Shown here in pieces: positions 11,549 to 22,745 of a stretch of 35,654 nt of DNA (positions are counted from its first letter, which is position 1; each line of letters begins with the position of its first letter). Origin of the DNA: Apostichopus parvimensis. Its lineage: Eukaryota > Echinodermata > Holothuroidea > Aspidochirotida > Stichopodidae. Both the position numbers and the translations under genes were made by a program. The stretch is taken from positions 40,082 through 75,735 of the forward strand of contig KN887583.1 in the NCBI GenBank assembly GCA_000934455.1. Direction: 5' to 3'. Below the pieces are notes generated by a model that was given only the letters and a program-made list of their open reading frames with translations, had not been told where the DNA came from and ran no database searches.

Positions 11549-12769
11549 TTTCAGTTAACAAGTTTACGGATGATCAGAGACAGTAAATCCAGGGATGATG
11601 CATGAAATCCAGGGACTATGACCAAAATTAGAACATCTTGCCACCTTAGTGTAATATAACCACAACTTGGTTTCCTCTCCCCATATAAATGGTGCAATCG
11701 GCAGGAAACAAAGATAGCCAGATATTTAATAACATGTAAGGTTAGATTTGAGGACAATATCTATGAATATTCTTTGATATCATTCGATATCATGCACATT
11801 CTATAAAAGTATGTTAACCTTGCATCTATTCGCATTATAAACAAAATATTTAAAGTATCTCATTACAATGCCATGAAGATTGTACAATACATGAAATGAA
11901 GACCTAGCAAACATACAGTGAGCCAAGATGCTTCTTTTTAACACCAAGCAAGTTTCATCTCTGCACATGAGCAGAAGCAGTTTCGTGAAGGAGAGGACAC
12001 AAGAAGGCTGAATGTTTGTGCATGTGAAACCATTCCATAACAGATTAGCACATAGAAACTTAATGCCAACACTACAAATGAAACAACTAACTAGAACAAA
12101 ATAATAAACCCAAAATTTCCTTTTCAATGAAATTAGGTTGGAAAAAATCTGCCAGTTTTTTTTTCTTGTAAGTTTCATGACAATATTAACCTACTTGCAT
12201 GGATGAAGTAACATTATAGCAATCAGGTGACCTTAACTGTCTAACAAGCCCTGGTATCATGCTGGGTATGTCAAATAAAGAGGGCCTGAACATGACTGTA
12301 AAACAACACTGTCAAAGAATGGCCTTTAAAGCTATATATCACAGTATATAGACTGACAAAGAGAAAGTCAAAAGTAATCCATATTGCCTTTGATAACGTA
12401 CTGTCAAAGTACTCTGAAAGTCCTTTACTTTGGAATAATTCTCAAATACCAGAGTACAAAGGAAACTTTTAAAAGAAAAATAAAAGTTTTAAGAATTAAA
12501 TTTAAGCAGAAAACTGCCCTGTTCCCATCCCAACCCCTCCTGCCCTTTTGCATCCTTACATGTTCCATTAAATAATATCTACAGCTATAGCTTCAGATGT
12601 TATCATGAATTGTTGAAGTATTAAAGGATCAGAACATGCTTGGCACTACATTACATTTCTCTAACATCAAGCTGCCATCATACATCCAAGACTAATATAG
12701 GAGAATGCGCAATCATTTTTGGCATTTACATTCTTTTGTTTGAAATGCCGACACAGAGATGATAATAAT

Positions 12770-12880
12770 TTAAAATAATAATAATAATTTATTTTGTAAA
12801 GCGTAAAATCCACAAAAGTGCTCTAAAACGCTATGTAACAGCAAAAAAAAAAAATTAAAAAAAAAAAAAAAAAAAAATAT
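12770..12880 (+). repeat. AAT-rich and poly-A tail region, possible retroposon end
   Basis: AAT repeats lead into TTTATTTTGTAAAGCG, a short CACAAAAGTGCTCTAAAACGC segment, then a 12-A run and a 20-A run separated by TT. A 'TTTAT...AGCGC...AAAGCGC' motif of this kind is common at dispersed short repeats in invertebrates. Here it could be the tail of a retroposon or simply A-rich microsatellite. Confidence 0.45.
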
Positions 12881-14260
12881 GTAGTAAAATTGCAAAATAA
12901 AAAATGAGTATGAAAAATAAAAAGCACGCACGTTTGAGTTTGTTGGAGTATTGCACATGAAAAGAATTTAATACAGTTTCAATATTGCAGTAATGCTGTC
13001 TAAAAAGGAAGGTTTTCAGCTGATCACTACACTGTTGAAAGTACTCACTACATTTTCCATATGTTTTCCATATCAAATTTCTGGACTGTTTACCTCTATT
13101 ATTAGCGAGCTAATACCATTTGATTAGCAAGATGTGTACATAATTTAATGACTAGACAAGTTACTCTGGAAGAGCTGTCAATTGGTGGAACTGAGCAAAT
13201 ATTATTCACTTGCAATACACAGTTGGGTCAAATATTCTAAAAAGTGACACATTTTGAAAATAAAGGTTGCGTAGCAACATTGCAAGGCACAAACACCTTA
13301 TGTGATGTATAAACTACAAGCAGAATGGACTCTGTTTGCAGGAATCAGGGAGATAAAAACCCCTACGTAGTAGTTTGTGTAAGTTTCTGTTTGTAGTGGT
13401 ACAGTAACTATTATCAAGGCCCTCAACATTTGGAATGTGACAGAAAGTGCAAAGTAACAATTAGTTCAAAGTATGATGTACTGTATCAGAAGATGTAAAC
13501 TTCTCCTCTCCATCTCAAGTTAAAACTGCTAAGACTACTGGGAATGCTGCATGACATGAAATGAAGTTAGCTGCATGGCTATCTAAGTCTGGTGGCTATC
13601 ATTTTACCAAATCAACCAAATGTTAATACTCAAAATAAGGTCGCTATGGATCAAAGTGGGACATCTTCCAAGATTTCATTCATCAAAAATGTGGTTTATT
13701 AACATGTGACCAATGACGCCAAGCGATTTAAAGACATCCTTCCCACAGATACTGTTTTAAAGTGACATTATAATCAAATAGACAAAGCAAATTGCCTGAT
13801 TTTTTCCATTATTTGAAATACAATTAGGCTAATGCAATGTGCATGGTTTCTGTGATTGTATTGTGTTGAAGATGTGCAAAAGGCCATAGCAAAGACTACT
13901 TAAAGTCTCAAGCTATTCTATTCCTTCACTTGTATTGTGAGGTTGCTTTCTGCTTAGTGTTGGAAATTCATTTTGATAAGTTGCTGAATGCAAATAGTGA
14001 ATGAAAAAATGTGCAACATTTCTTACTGAGAAAGGTATGAATAACACTTAAACCTACCCCAAAAGGTGGATCAAGGAAAGAGCATTACACAATCCCAGAC
14101 CGGTCACCATGTTTGTTTACAATTCATAGCGAGGGCTTGTTTTGTTTGTTCGTATATTACTTCTGTGCCAGTTTATGCAGAAGTGATGAGGTCAAGAAAC
14201 CAGAGATCTCAGGTCGATTGATCCCCCAAGCATCTTTACTACAAAATTGAAAACATTGAG

Positions 14261-14337
14261 GGGTCAGGATCCTCCCGGGAATGGAGATCCGGATTGCAGG
14301 GTCTAATCCTGAGTACAGGAGCGTCCACACTACGATC
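14261..14337 (-). repeat. Dispersed repeat, copy 2 (reverse)
   Basis: The reverse complement of this segment aligns with 7955-8030, sharing GATCGTAGTGTGGA, CAGGATTAGACCCTGCAATC and GGAGGATCCTGACCC. Both copies lie in the same intron in opposite orientation, so the pre-mRNA could form a ~75-bp imperfect duplex across about 6.2 kb. Confidence 0.65.
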
Positions 14338-14521
14338 TTATTTGCCTTAATAGGGTCAGACCAGGGAAAGGCTACTATGACATTTCCCTGTTCAGACTTG
14401 TAACATTTACCATCACAAGCAGAGTGATGGTTGGATTCCTTGGCAGGATTGATCTTTGTAGAACATGAGACACAAATAGAGGGAGACATTCAAATGCTTC
14501 ATTTATAATAAGAGATCATGC

Positions 14522-14783
14522 CTACAACTGCTATCTATAGTGTTGGATGCGACAACTGCGATCCATAGTGTTGTATGCTACAATGGCTACCTATAGTGTT
14601 GTAGGCTACAATGGCTACCTATAGTGTTGTAGGCTACAATGGCTATCTATAGTATTGTATTCTACAATGGTCATCCATAGTGTTGTATGCTACAATGTCT
14701 ACCTATAGTGTTGTACGCTACATTGGCTATCTATAGTGTAGTATGCTACAATGGCTATCTTTCGTGTTGTATGCTACAATGGC
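14522..14783. repeat. 28-bp tandem array, ~9.4 units
   Basis: Nine full units and one partial unit of CTACAATGGCTATCTATAG plus TGTTGTATG. The period is exactly 28 bp with substitutions but no indels. Units 3 and 4 are identical. Intronic. Confidence 0.92.
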
Positions 14784-15337
14784 TTAAATGTGCCATAAAT
14801 GTGAACCAAAAGATTACACAGTTTTAATATTCCTTCAACACAAGGACCTATAACCAGAGTGAAGACGCTCCCAGTGGTAACTTGCCTTGATAGTACATGC
14901 TTTCAAATAGTTACTTACTATGATATATTCTATTTATGTGTCTTGCAGAGTGTTACATCAAGGAACTGCTACTTGGGAATTAATTCCCATAATAAAAACC
15001 AAAAATTCCATTTCCTTTATGTACACTGGTCATATAGAACTTCTGCTTTGAAAATGAACTTAACAAGATACCTGCTAGCCAACCAGACATACAACATCTG
15101 TGTATAAAAATAAAAGCAACCATCATAGCACTTTTGATATTAAAAGTTTATTGACTTTAGAATTAGACAATTCACCTAATACCAGGTCACCTTTGGGATT
15201 TTGTTGCCATTTAGATGTCCGTTTGTGATTAGAGGGCACTATACATCTATTTGTACAGACTGATCAATAAGTATCTTGAATAGAGGGTGCTATGTAAACT
15301 TGCATTTACTGCATAGGCCATCTTCACGGCCATTTTT

Positions 15338-15820
15338 GGTTTCGATGAAATAGTAACCTTTGTAGTCATGCAGGCGGATGAGTGGTTTTATGTGTGTGTG
15401 ACGTGTGCCTTGCTAGTAAACAGGATATCTCAAGAAGGGAAGATTAGAACAATCTCATATTTAGGATGTAGTTGTGACATGTTAAGTTCAAGAAGCCTAT
15501 TGTTTTTGTGGAGGTCAAAGGTCATTTAGGGTCAATAGTGATCAAATTGTGAAAACCTTGTAAACATGATATCTCAAGAAGGGAAGATTGGAACAATCTC
15601 ATATTTAGGATGTAGTTGTGACACGTTAAGTTCAAGAAGCCTATTGTTTTTGTGGAGGTCAAAGGTCATTTGGGGTCACTAGTAATCAAATTGTGAAAAC
15701 CTTGTAAACATGATATCTCAAGAAGGGAAGCTTGGAATAATCTCATATTTAGGATGAAGTTGTGACATGTTAAGTTCAAGAAGCCTATTGTTTTTGTGAA
15801 GGTCAAAGGTCATTTGTTCT
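15338..15820 (+). mobile_element. Satellite-bearing element with 144-bp units
   Basis: Layout from left: a half-palindrome GGTTTCGAT (15338-15346), GCAGGCGGATGAGTG, a GT microsatellite, then nearly three 144-bp units (ATATCTCAAGAAGGGAAG starts at 15425, 15569 and 15713). The same components in reverse order occur at 31785-32173. Each unit holds AGGTCA-A-AGGTCA (15512, 15656, 15800), and the first two also have a third half-site GGGTCA 4 nt further. Non-autonomous Helitron-like elements in invertebrates can have tandem core units plus a microsatellite and terminal hairpin; this resembles them, but the class is my inference. Confidence 0.7.
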
Positions 15821-16920
15821 CTTTGTACATACAGCATTGTTATTGGAAGAACGATATCGCTGAATCATCACTATTATATATTTGCTTTCATTATTGAAGT
15901 TTTCAGTTGTATTTTGCAATTGTTGACATTCAGTGCCAAATAAAAACTTCAGGTTTGGATGTATAATTACGTTGCTGAAGTGGCTAAGCGCGGTTGACGA
16001 AAATTAACTGTCGCCTAGCAAGATTTTTATCAATGACCGAACTCAATGCGAATTAACTGTGTAAAATGGTTCGCTATCTGCATGTGCATTATGTATGGGA
16101 AGTTTTCATGTGCGGAAATTGTTCACAACCTTCATGGAGCATTTAAAAACATACAGCGAAAGCATCACTTAAAATCTAAAATAACTATTTATTAGAGTAA
16201 ACGGTTTGAGCTGACAAAGTACGTAATGTGTTTTAAAGGCATTCATAAATATGTTATGTTCATATATTAATTTCTCAACCAATTAAAACAAATATTAAGC
16301 GTCGACATCACAACGGCTTGGTTATGCGCAGGCAACACCTAAACAGTAAAGTATATGCAGGCAGACTACTAACAATAAGCATTGTTAAACATGATTCCTG
16401 TCACATACCAAAACAGTTAAGGTGGCCAAACATCTCCTAAAGTATTTCTTAAGACATTTTTTACATGCAATCAGTCATAATTCTCTCATTCCACCATCCC
16501 CCTCCCTCTCCCCATCCACCAGACCTCTCAGAGGTCTAAACCAATGGAATTATATTGCTTAACTTATGAAGAGTAACAGGTTCAAGTCCAGTCTGGTGGG
16601 AGAAGGGTGGGCTGTTAATCTAGGAAATAACTCACTTGCAATCCCCATTTGAAATTGCAAAGTTATAAAGATTTGTGAACACATATTGTCAACTGGTCTC
16701 ATTTTAAGCAAAGGACACTGCTAAGTGCAGAAAATAATGAAAGGATCTCATTCTGTTGGTGGTGAGCGTTGCGGGAAGGGGGGGGGGGGCAAGCGGAGAA
16801 CTTAACAACAACACTGAATTAAACAACCTGAATGGAATGCAATCATGACTCATAAACAGGTGTGTTATTATAATAGTTAGTTTATGAGATAATAGCATAA
16901 AGCATGACAGATATTCTTAC

Positions 16921-17011
16921 CTGTGCGATAAGCCGTTTACTGCATTTCAAGAAAGGTCTGAGAGGCACAAACAGGAGACGTTTATCCTTCAAGGATAATG
17001 ATGACAGTTGA
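16921..17011 (-). CDS. RhoGEF (DH domain) exon
   Basis: A 91-nt exon with donor CACAG|GTAAGA. I place the acceptor at ttcattatag, because this start gives the 1-nt phase needed to complete Ser with the previous exon. A nearer AG (ccttgaag, exon start 16986) leaves the wrong phase. It reads 30 codons, 'QLSSLSLKDKRLLFVPLRPF' followed by LKCSKRLIAQ. The stretch K-x-x-L-F-x-x-L-x-x-F-L matches the DH-family pattern in which a Leu-Phe pair precedes an 'i-e-x-i-l' helix. It is separated from the next exon by a 9.5-kb intron, the longest in the window. Confidence 0.85.
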
Positions 17012-17550
17012 CTATAATGAAGAATTGAAAACAGATTTTTCTTCTTACTTGTTTTTATCCTCTATATTGTCTAAAACAGAACAGTTTCTTTTGGTAAAAT
17101 CAGTTAGACTGATGCATACTTTACATATATTTATTCCTTACCAACTCTACAAAACCCTTTTCAAAGTCTCAATGTTTACATGAACAAATCGTGCTCTTCT
17201 TGTCAGCACATTTTGCCTTCAATTGTTTAATCCAACTGATCAGAATACTTTTCTACCAGACACACTATACACAATATACAACCTGCAAATAGCACAGATC
17301 AACCTTTCATTCCACACATAAACATAAAAAAAAAAAAAAACAAGTTCTGGAAAACCAATTTTCCATTTTCACCTTGTTCAACCCTATAACGTAAATTAAA
17401 ATTAGGAACATCTCAAATCCCTCAAGGAAGGTAGAGGTTGAAGAAATTTAATATTACTATTTTTTTCTTGTGAGGTCGTGACCTCTATCACTGCTACCTT
17501 TTGGCCTAAAGCAATTAATAGGTTTAGCCTGACATCTGTCAAGCACTCAC
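17012..17550 (-). other. Intron, ~0.5 kb
   Basis: A short intron between the first two DH exons, holding a 16-A run near 17325-17340. Nothing else was recognised. Confidence 0.75.
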
Positions 17551-17647
17551 CTCAAAGGCTCTTCATAAGTGAGAAAATAACTCTGTAGTGATTCCAAATA
17601 ATCTTCTTCACTCACTAAAAAGTCAGAGAGCAGGACACTTTGATTAT
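17551..17647 (-). CDS. RhoGEF exon with start of the DH domain
   Basis: A 97-nt exon between acceptor tgtccttgcag and donor TTTGAG|GTGAGT. It reads 31 codons, including 'LLSDFLVSEEDYLESLQSYF'. This is the typical first conserved region of a Dbl-homology domain: a helix with E-x-x-Y-x-x-x-L, in which the conserved Glu in family members contacts switch I of the GTPase. Here the Glu residues of SEED-Y and the following Tyr are present. The exon starts with 2 nt completing Asp and ends with 2 nt completing Ser, so the phases agree with both neighbours. This is the strongest single piece of evidence for the family. Confidence 0.88.
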
Positions 17648-20646
17648 CTGCAAGGACATATAATTATGAACATAAAAGTTAAAGTACCTGTCTGCACATA
17701 ACTTAATCTCTCACCATATTCACTCAATTTATTCCAGATATTGTAGAAAGGTAAACCTGGTCACCTTCAAGGCTTTTCTGTTCATTTAGGAACCAAAATT
17801 TCACCTTTGACCTTCTAATACCATATATTACTTGACCTACATGGTCCGCAAATAGTGATAAAATAAAAATGATTATCTGACAATGTTATGACTTATGAGA
17901 AGGAAAATGGGGAGCCATTGGTGAGAGGTGTAAACTTTGGTACCTTTCCTTACAAGTATGACCATGAAAAGCTTCTAAAGAAGTACACATTTAGAAATAT
18001 TGCCCTATCCTTCATCACTGCAGCAGAAACTTAGCAAACAGTAATAGCTAAGAATGCTGAGCAAGCAGAAAATAAGATAATCAATAACTTCATTGACAGA
18101 CATCGGGCACCAGTCCAATTGAATAGATATGATGAGACCAACTGAAAATTACCAACAGTGCAAACGACAATAGATACCAATTAAAACTTATAACATCCTA
18201 GTACTTCAACCAACCTGAAAAATACTCAGCTCTACTTCTGGAAAAAATCTAACAAAATATTTGTGACTGTACAAACACTGGCTCAACATCAGTGTAAACA
18301 TAGACCAACTCATGGGACAAAGGGCTCAATACCCATGAAGGCCATCAGGAATCAAATCTGGGTCCTTGCCCAGATTATTGACCCTCCTGTCATGACCTCC
18401 TAGATGAAATAGAATAGCACAGAAACAACCTGTCAAGTTAGTAACTCTTTGTGTTTTCAATAAGCAGATGTTCCAACAACATACAGCAGACACACTGCAA
18501 TGTAATGATCAAAGTGGACTGTAAATAACAAGGTAGGGCTAGTTTTAAATGATGTATTTTAGTTTTAAGAATGTGTCACCAGTAACAAACATCTAAGCTA
18601 ACAGTGTGTACAGTAAATGATACAATGAAATTATACATCACGTGAAAAGGCTTAAAGATCTGCTTTATTGCTCCAATTATAGCAAGCTATAGCTAGGAAA
18701 GTTTTGTGACTAAATAATCGACCTGCCAGACTCTAAAATTAACCTGCATAACTTCTTAACACCATTTGGCTCTTAGTGTAAACACTGTGTCGAAATATGT
18801 TCATGACCCAGTATAGTTAAGCATACATCATTCACACAAAGGCCCTCATACAAAAAAATAAATATGTGGCAGGCATTGCAGACTAATTGGTAAAAAAAGA
18901 GGTCATTTTACGACCAAGGCAGGTCGATTATGTATTGAATCTCAAGAAACTTTTCCATGATAGCGTGTTAGGGTCTATACAGCAGACCTTTTAACCACTC
19001 AAGAGACTTAATAGAAATCAGTTATGGTGAAAACTCTCCTTTAAATGTCTCACATCAAGCTAATGATAGGCAACAGAAAGCTCTGTAGTGGTTCGAAAGG
19101 CCAAACAAAGTTTATAGTATAACACCTGTGTAGGAACAATTATTGATATGCATATTTTTGCCACAATTAGGTGATTGTGGCTTCTTCTCAATGTATTTAT
19201 TAGTGCAGTAGTTGCATAGTGTACATTATAAGGGGCTGTTATGCACATTAGTCCGCTCCTAACAAAAGTACAGTTTGTACAAAATGATACTATGTGTGCT
19301 GAGTCACAGTTATGGCCGGGTGATTGAATGGCTTCTGTAAAATAGGCCAATTGTTAAGGACGCAGTTCAAAATGTTTGTATCACAGGCTTAACAAGGTTA
19401 TTAGAGCACCGAATTATGATTAGATGCCATTGAATGGGCATTGGTTTCTAGACCAAAATATTTCTAACGTAATTCTTTGAACAAAAGCATCTTTTTCCTG
19501 AAGAAGAACTATCTGTTGCAAACTATCAGTAAATTATGAAAATTTTACTGATACTGCCAACGGACCAATATCAATGATATCAGCCAATACTGATATGCAT
19601 GTCAATAATCGGGGCAATACTAGTTGCAATGGTGGGAAGAGATACATCGGTGTCATTCAAAGACAGTTTCTGGTGCTTGACATTACCAATTGTGACAGGT
19701 TTAACTAGGTGAGAAAGTACATGATTTGAGCAGAGACAGGTGTGATAGAAGAAATAGAGCTCAGCTTCCATCATGTTCAAATCTCAAAGTGAAGACAACA
19801 AATTCAGTAATTAGATCAATTTTACGTAGGTAGTTTTAAGTGGATTGCAATCCTACTAATAAGTGCAGTATTCCAGCAGTATTCCAGTCAAGTGATACCC
19901 TCTCCAAAAAGTACCTGGTACTTTTAGGTTCAGTGGAAGCAGGCCATGCCAAATGCACACGCTTAGTATGGTTTCACTGAAATTAAGGGGAAAAATTAAC
20001 ATTCTCCTCCACAAACCAGTAGTGAAGTCCATACAGCAAGAGACTCTACATATAAGTCTGCTTCTTAGGTGTTTTTTTTTGTTTATTGAATTGTTTTAAG
20101 TTTACTCATTGTTGAAATGTGGGATGTCTTGCTATGATAAGGGAGATTTCTAATGGTAAAAGTAAGTCAGGGAGGTTGCCAGCTCTCATTGTGTCTGGTG
20201 TGTGAATGTTGTAGTAATGATAGTAGACAGCTGAGTATGTTAGTTTCTCTGTCATTTCCCATTCAACAGGGCTACTTTTGCACAAATATTTGCAAACGCC
20301 ACCTCCATTATGAAGACATCCAACTAACTAATGAGAACTCACATACAACATTACAGTTCAAGTTAAGCAATTGCTGGCTCATTTTTCCTTTGGCTGATGG
20401 GAAAGCAACTCTCACAATATTAACATACACTGAGCAATAGCCTACAATAACAGTCTCAATATCACAATAACCTTTGGCCAAAAAAAAAGTTCTTAATTGT
20501 AAACTCATAAAACTAAGATCAATTTTCTAAATGACAGAACAGGTGCAAGTTTGGTTTACATAACAATCATTTGTATAAACCCAGTATGCTTGATCTCTAT
20601 TGGGCTAGTGCTTAATGTTCATGTGACAATTGGCTACTAACCAATG

Positions 20647-20983
20647 TGCAGGGACTAGAAATTGATTGCAATGAACGTTAAACTGTTATTATTCATTCTG
20701 TGATCAGAGCAATAACAAATGCATGGAGTCAGCTATCACAGTCTCTAGCTATCACAGGCTCTAGCTANNNNNNNNNNNNNNNNNNNNNNNNNNNNNNNNN
20801 NNNNNNNNNNNNNNNNNTGCAGGGACTAGAAATTGATTGCAATGAACGTTAAACTGTTATTATTCATTCTGTGATCAGAGCAATAACAAATGCATGGAGT
20901 CAGCTATCACAGGCTCTAGCTATCACAGGCTCTAGCTATCACAGGCTCTAGCTATCACAGGCTCTAGCTATCACAGGCTCTAG
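20647..20983. repeat. 16-bp array and duplicated flank around the gap
   Basis: Units of GCTATCACAGGCTCTA occur as 2 full units and a stub before the gap (20732-20767) and 5 units after it (20903-20983). The ~120 bp from TGCAGGGACTAGAAATTG through the first units is repeated on both sides of the gap (20647-20767 and 20818-20938) with only one visible difference. Either the true allele has a larger duplication or the assembler placed the same reads twice. Confidence 0.88.
20768..20817. other. Assembly gap, 50 N
   Basis: Exactly 50 N, which looks like a placeholder length and not a measured one. It sits inside the 16-bp repeat. Confidence 0.97.
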
Positions 20984-21155
20984 TAACATTGCAATTAGGA
21001 AAATAGTCTATGCCTAAATGTCTCATAGAAATGCTTGATGCTGTATCTGTGTTACACATTAGTTGTGACAATCGGAGACGTCCTCAGGCAATTGATCATG
21101 GTTGATTTAGCCCAGAATAATTGACTACAACTTTGCACTGGTCAATGTTCCTTAC

Positions 21156-21345
21156 CTCTGGCAAACAATGAATTGGTCATTCGCTCCTCAAACTGAATCT
21201 GATGGCCCTCGACTAGGATGGCTTCAGCATCCTCATTGAGATGGGCCTTGGTGAGCGCCAGCTTTATTCTGCATTCAGGGAGCCTGTACTCCATAGCTGC
21301 AGCCGATACAAGGTCCTTAATCCTCATGCCCACTTCACCAGTTAG
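21156..21345 (-). CDS. RhoGEF gene, pre-DH helical exon
   Basis: At 190 nt this is the longest exon in the window: 63 codons plus 1 nt, starting phase 0 at acceptor cgaatgtag and ending at donor CCAGAG|GTAAGG. It starts 'LTGEVGMRIKDLVSAAAMEY', contains RLPECRIKLALTKAH, and ends with EERMTNSLFAR. The sequence is rich in Leu, Ala, Glu and Lys and looks alpha-helical throughout. Some Dbl-type exchange factors have spectrin-like helices before the DH domain, and this could be such a region, but I do not recognise a named domain. The final G joins AT of the next exon to give Asp, linking it to the DH start. The codon use and clean open frame make it clearly coding. Confidence 0.88.
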
Positions 21346-22702
21346 CTACATTCGAATGAAAGTAAAAAGATCATGGAAAACAAATTAACAATTTGAGAAA
21401 TAGACAAGAAAGGTAAAAACAGTCAACAGAGATTGTTGTCAAACATGAAATGCATAGATATGGTGTTAAGTTTGAGTTCAAACAGGTGCACTTGCACTTA
21501 GCAGTTAAGGAAGCTCCCTTGTTTGCAATGGTTTTCTGACTTGTAAACAAGGCAGGCATTTTGTGACGATGTGTTTAGCTCCAAAGGCAAAAAAAATTTG
21601 ATTGGTTTTTGGTCAGTTATGAATGAGGATACTTACCTGTCTCATATAGATATGATAGTCAAAATGTTAATCAGAGTTGGTATTTTTAGATGAGAACATG
21701 ATACATATTTGTCAATGATGCAATCGAACACAAAAGAACTGTTAAACCTGTTCAGTAGCTACATTATCTTTCTACATTTCCAGTAGACTTCATGTTACAA
21801 ACAGTATCCAATATGACTAAATTGCATACACTCGTAACAAGACATGTGCTTGTACAGAAAAGAAAAGGAAACTCACGCAGAGGTCAAGACCATTTGTATT
21901 AACAAGAAATCGAGTGTTGTCACACATTTTGAAAACAAGAAAGAAGTCCAAATAGAAATCCAAGAGATTTCAACAAGGATTACACAAGAAAGCTACATAC
22001 AGTATGATCCACTTATTCCATTGATCCGATACATTACAGTCTGCTACAACATTAAATGTGCACAGCGTGTTGTTTTAGTAATAAAGAGATTGTTCGACAA
22101 GACTGATTGGATTGGACATTACCCAGAAGCTCCTGGGAACAAAAAGAAGGTTTTAATTCGGAAGGGAAGTTAAGGAAATCATCACGTTTCAGATAGACCG
22201 GTTATGATGAAATTGTGTCCTAGAACAACAGGGCGAAAGAGAGTGGATACCCATTATGGAAATTTGACTTTATCAGGAAATTTGATTAATACTTTCCAAG
22301 GATGTGTGAAAAGGCAATAATGACCTAACAAATAATTATTGAATACAGATGTTACAAGAGCCACAGAGAATGCATGAATTCTTTCTGTTGTTTCTATCAC
22401 TTTCTTTAATAGATCCAAATAACAATGGAAAATAAAATCTTAAATCCCAAAGAAAAATAAATTCAAGACGGGCCAAGTTCTACATGGGTGGAGTCAAAGG
22501 ACTATCACATTTTCTTTACATACAACATGAAGAAGGTATTGGTGACAAGTACTGTATACAACACGAAGAGGGTATTGGTGGTACTGTATACAACATGGGT
22601 CAATTTTATATAATTTCTTATGAAGTCATCCTATAGCTACACTGCTAGTATGTAAACAAGAATTTTCAGTTAAAAAATTACTCAAAAGAATGTCTAATTT
22701 AC
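21346..22702 (-). other. Intron, ~1.4 kb
   Basis: Contains an imperfect two-copy repeat near 22520-22600 (GGTATTGGTGACAAGTACTG / GGTATTGGTGGTACTG) and a plus-strand open frame of 109 codons at 21844-22173 with no recognisable similarity, which I treat as chance. Confidence 0.65.
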
Positions 22703-22745
22703 CTCCCTGCAGTTTTCGCAAATATCCCAAAACAGCCAAGCACTC
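22703..22745 (-). CDS. RhoGEF gene, small pre-DH exon
   Basis: A 43-nt exon (1 nt plus 14 codons) reading 'SAWLFWDICENCRE'. The donor is GGGAG|GTAAAT, weaker than the others. The acceptor is taken as aaatagag because this gives the 1-nt phase that completes Gln with the exon at 24237. An acceptor 2 nt earlier (aaatag) would also keep the reading frame. The pyrimidine tract upstream is poor, which lowers confidence. The unusual content (two Trp, two Cys in 14 residues) and the in-phase join to 'LTGEVGMRIKD' support it as real. Confidence 0.7.

Larger units (their letters stand above)
7428..16920 (-). other. Intron, ~9.5 kb, repeat-rich
   Basis: The largest intron of the gene. It carries a dispersed repeat at 7955-8030 and its inverted partner at 14261-14337, a possible retrotransposon tail (about 8486-8660), a 40-bp minisatellite (9671-10429), a hairpin (10696-10724), a 617-bp terminal-inverted-repeat element (10932-11548), an A-rich/AAT-rich tail (about 12770-12880), a 28-bp array (14522-14783), the 144-bp satellite element (15338-15820) and a 12-G run (16778-16789). 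The flanking exons are both phase 0, and no further exon was recognised. Confidence 0.7.
17648..21155 (-). other. Intron, ~3.5 kb, containing the assembly gap
   Basis: Mostly plain AT-rich sequence. Two items stand out: the palindrome AAAAGTACC-T-GGTACTTTT (19907-19925) and the 16-bp array around the N gap at 20768-20817. The flanking exons match in phase, so no exon need be hidden in the gap. Confidence 0.7.

Noticed and set aside
16577-16590. GGTTCAAGTCC, resembling a tRNA B box
   Set aside because: No A box or cloverleaf arms at the right distance.
21844-22173. 109-codon plus-strand frame
   Set aside because: Lies in the intron next to the 190-nt exon, has no motif and a Lys/Ile-rich composition expected from AT-rich DNA.
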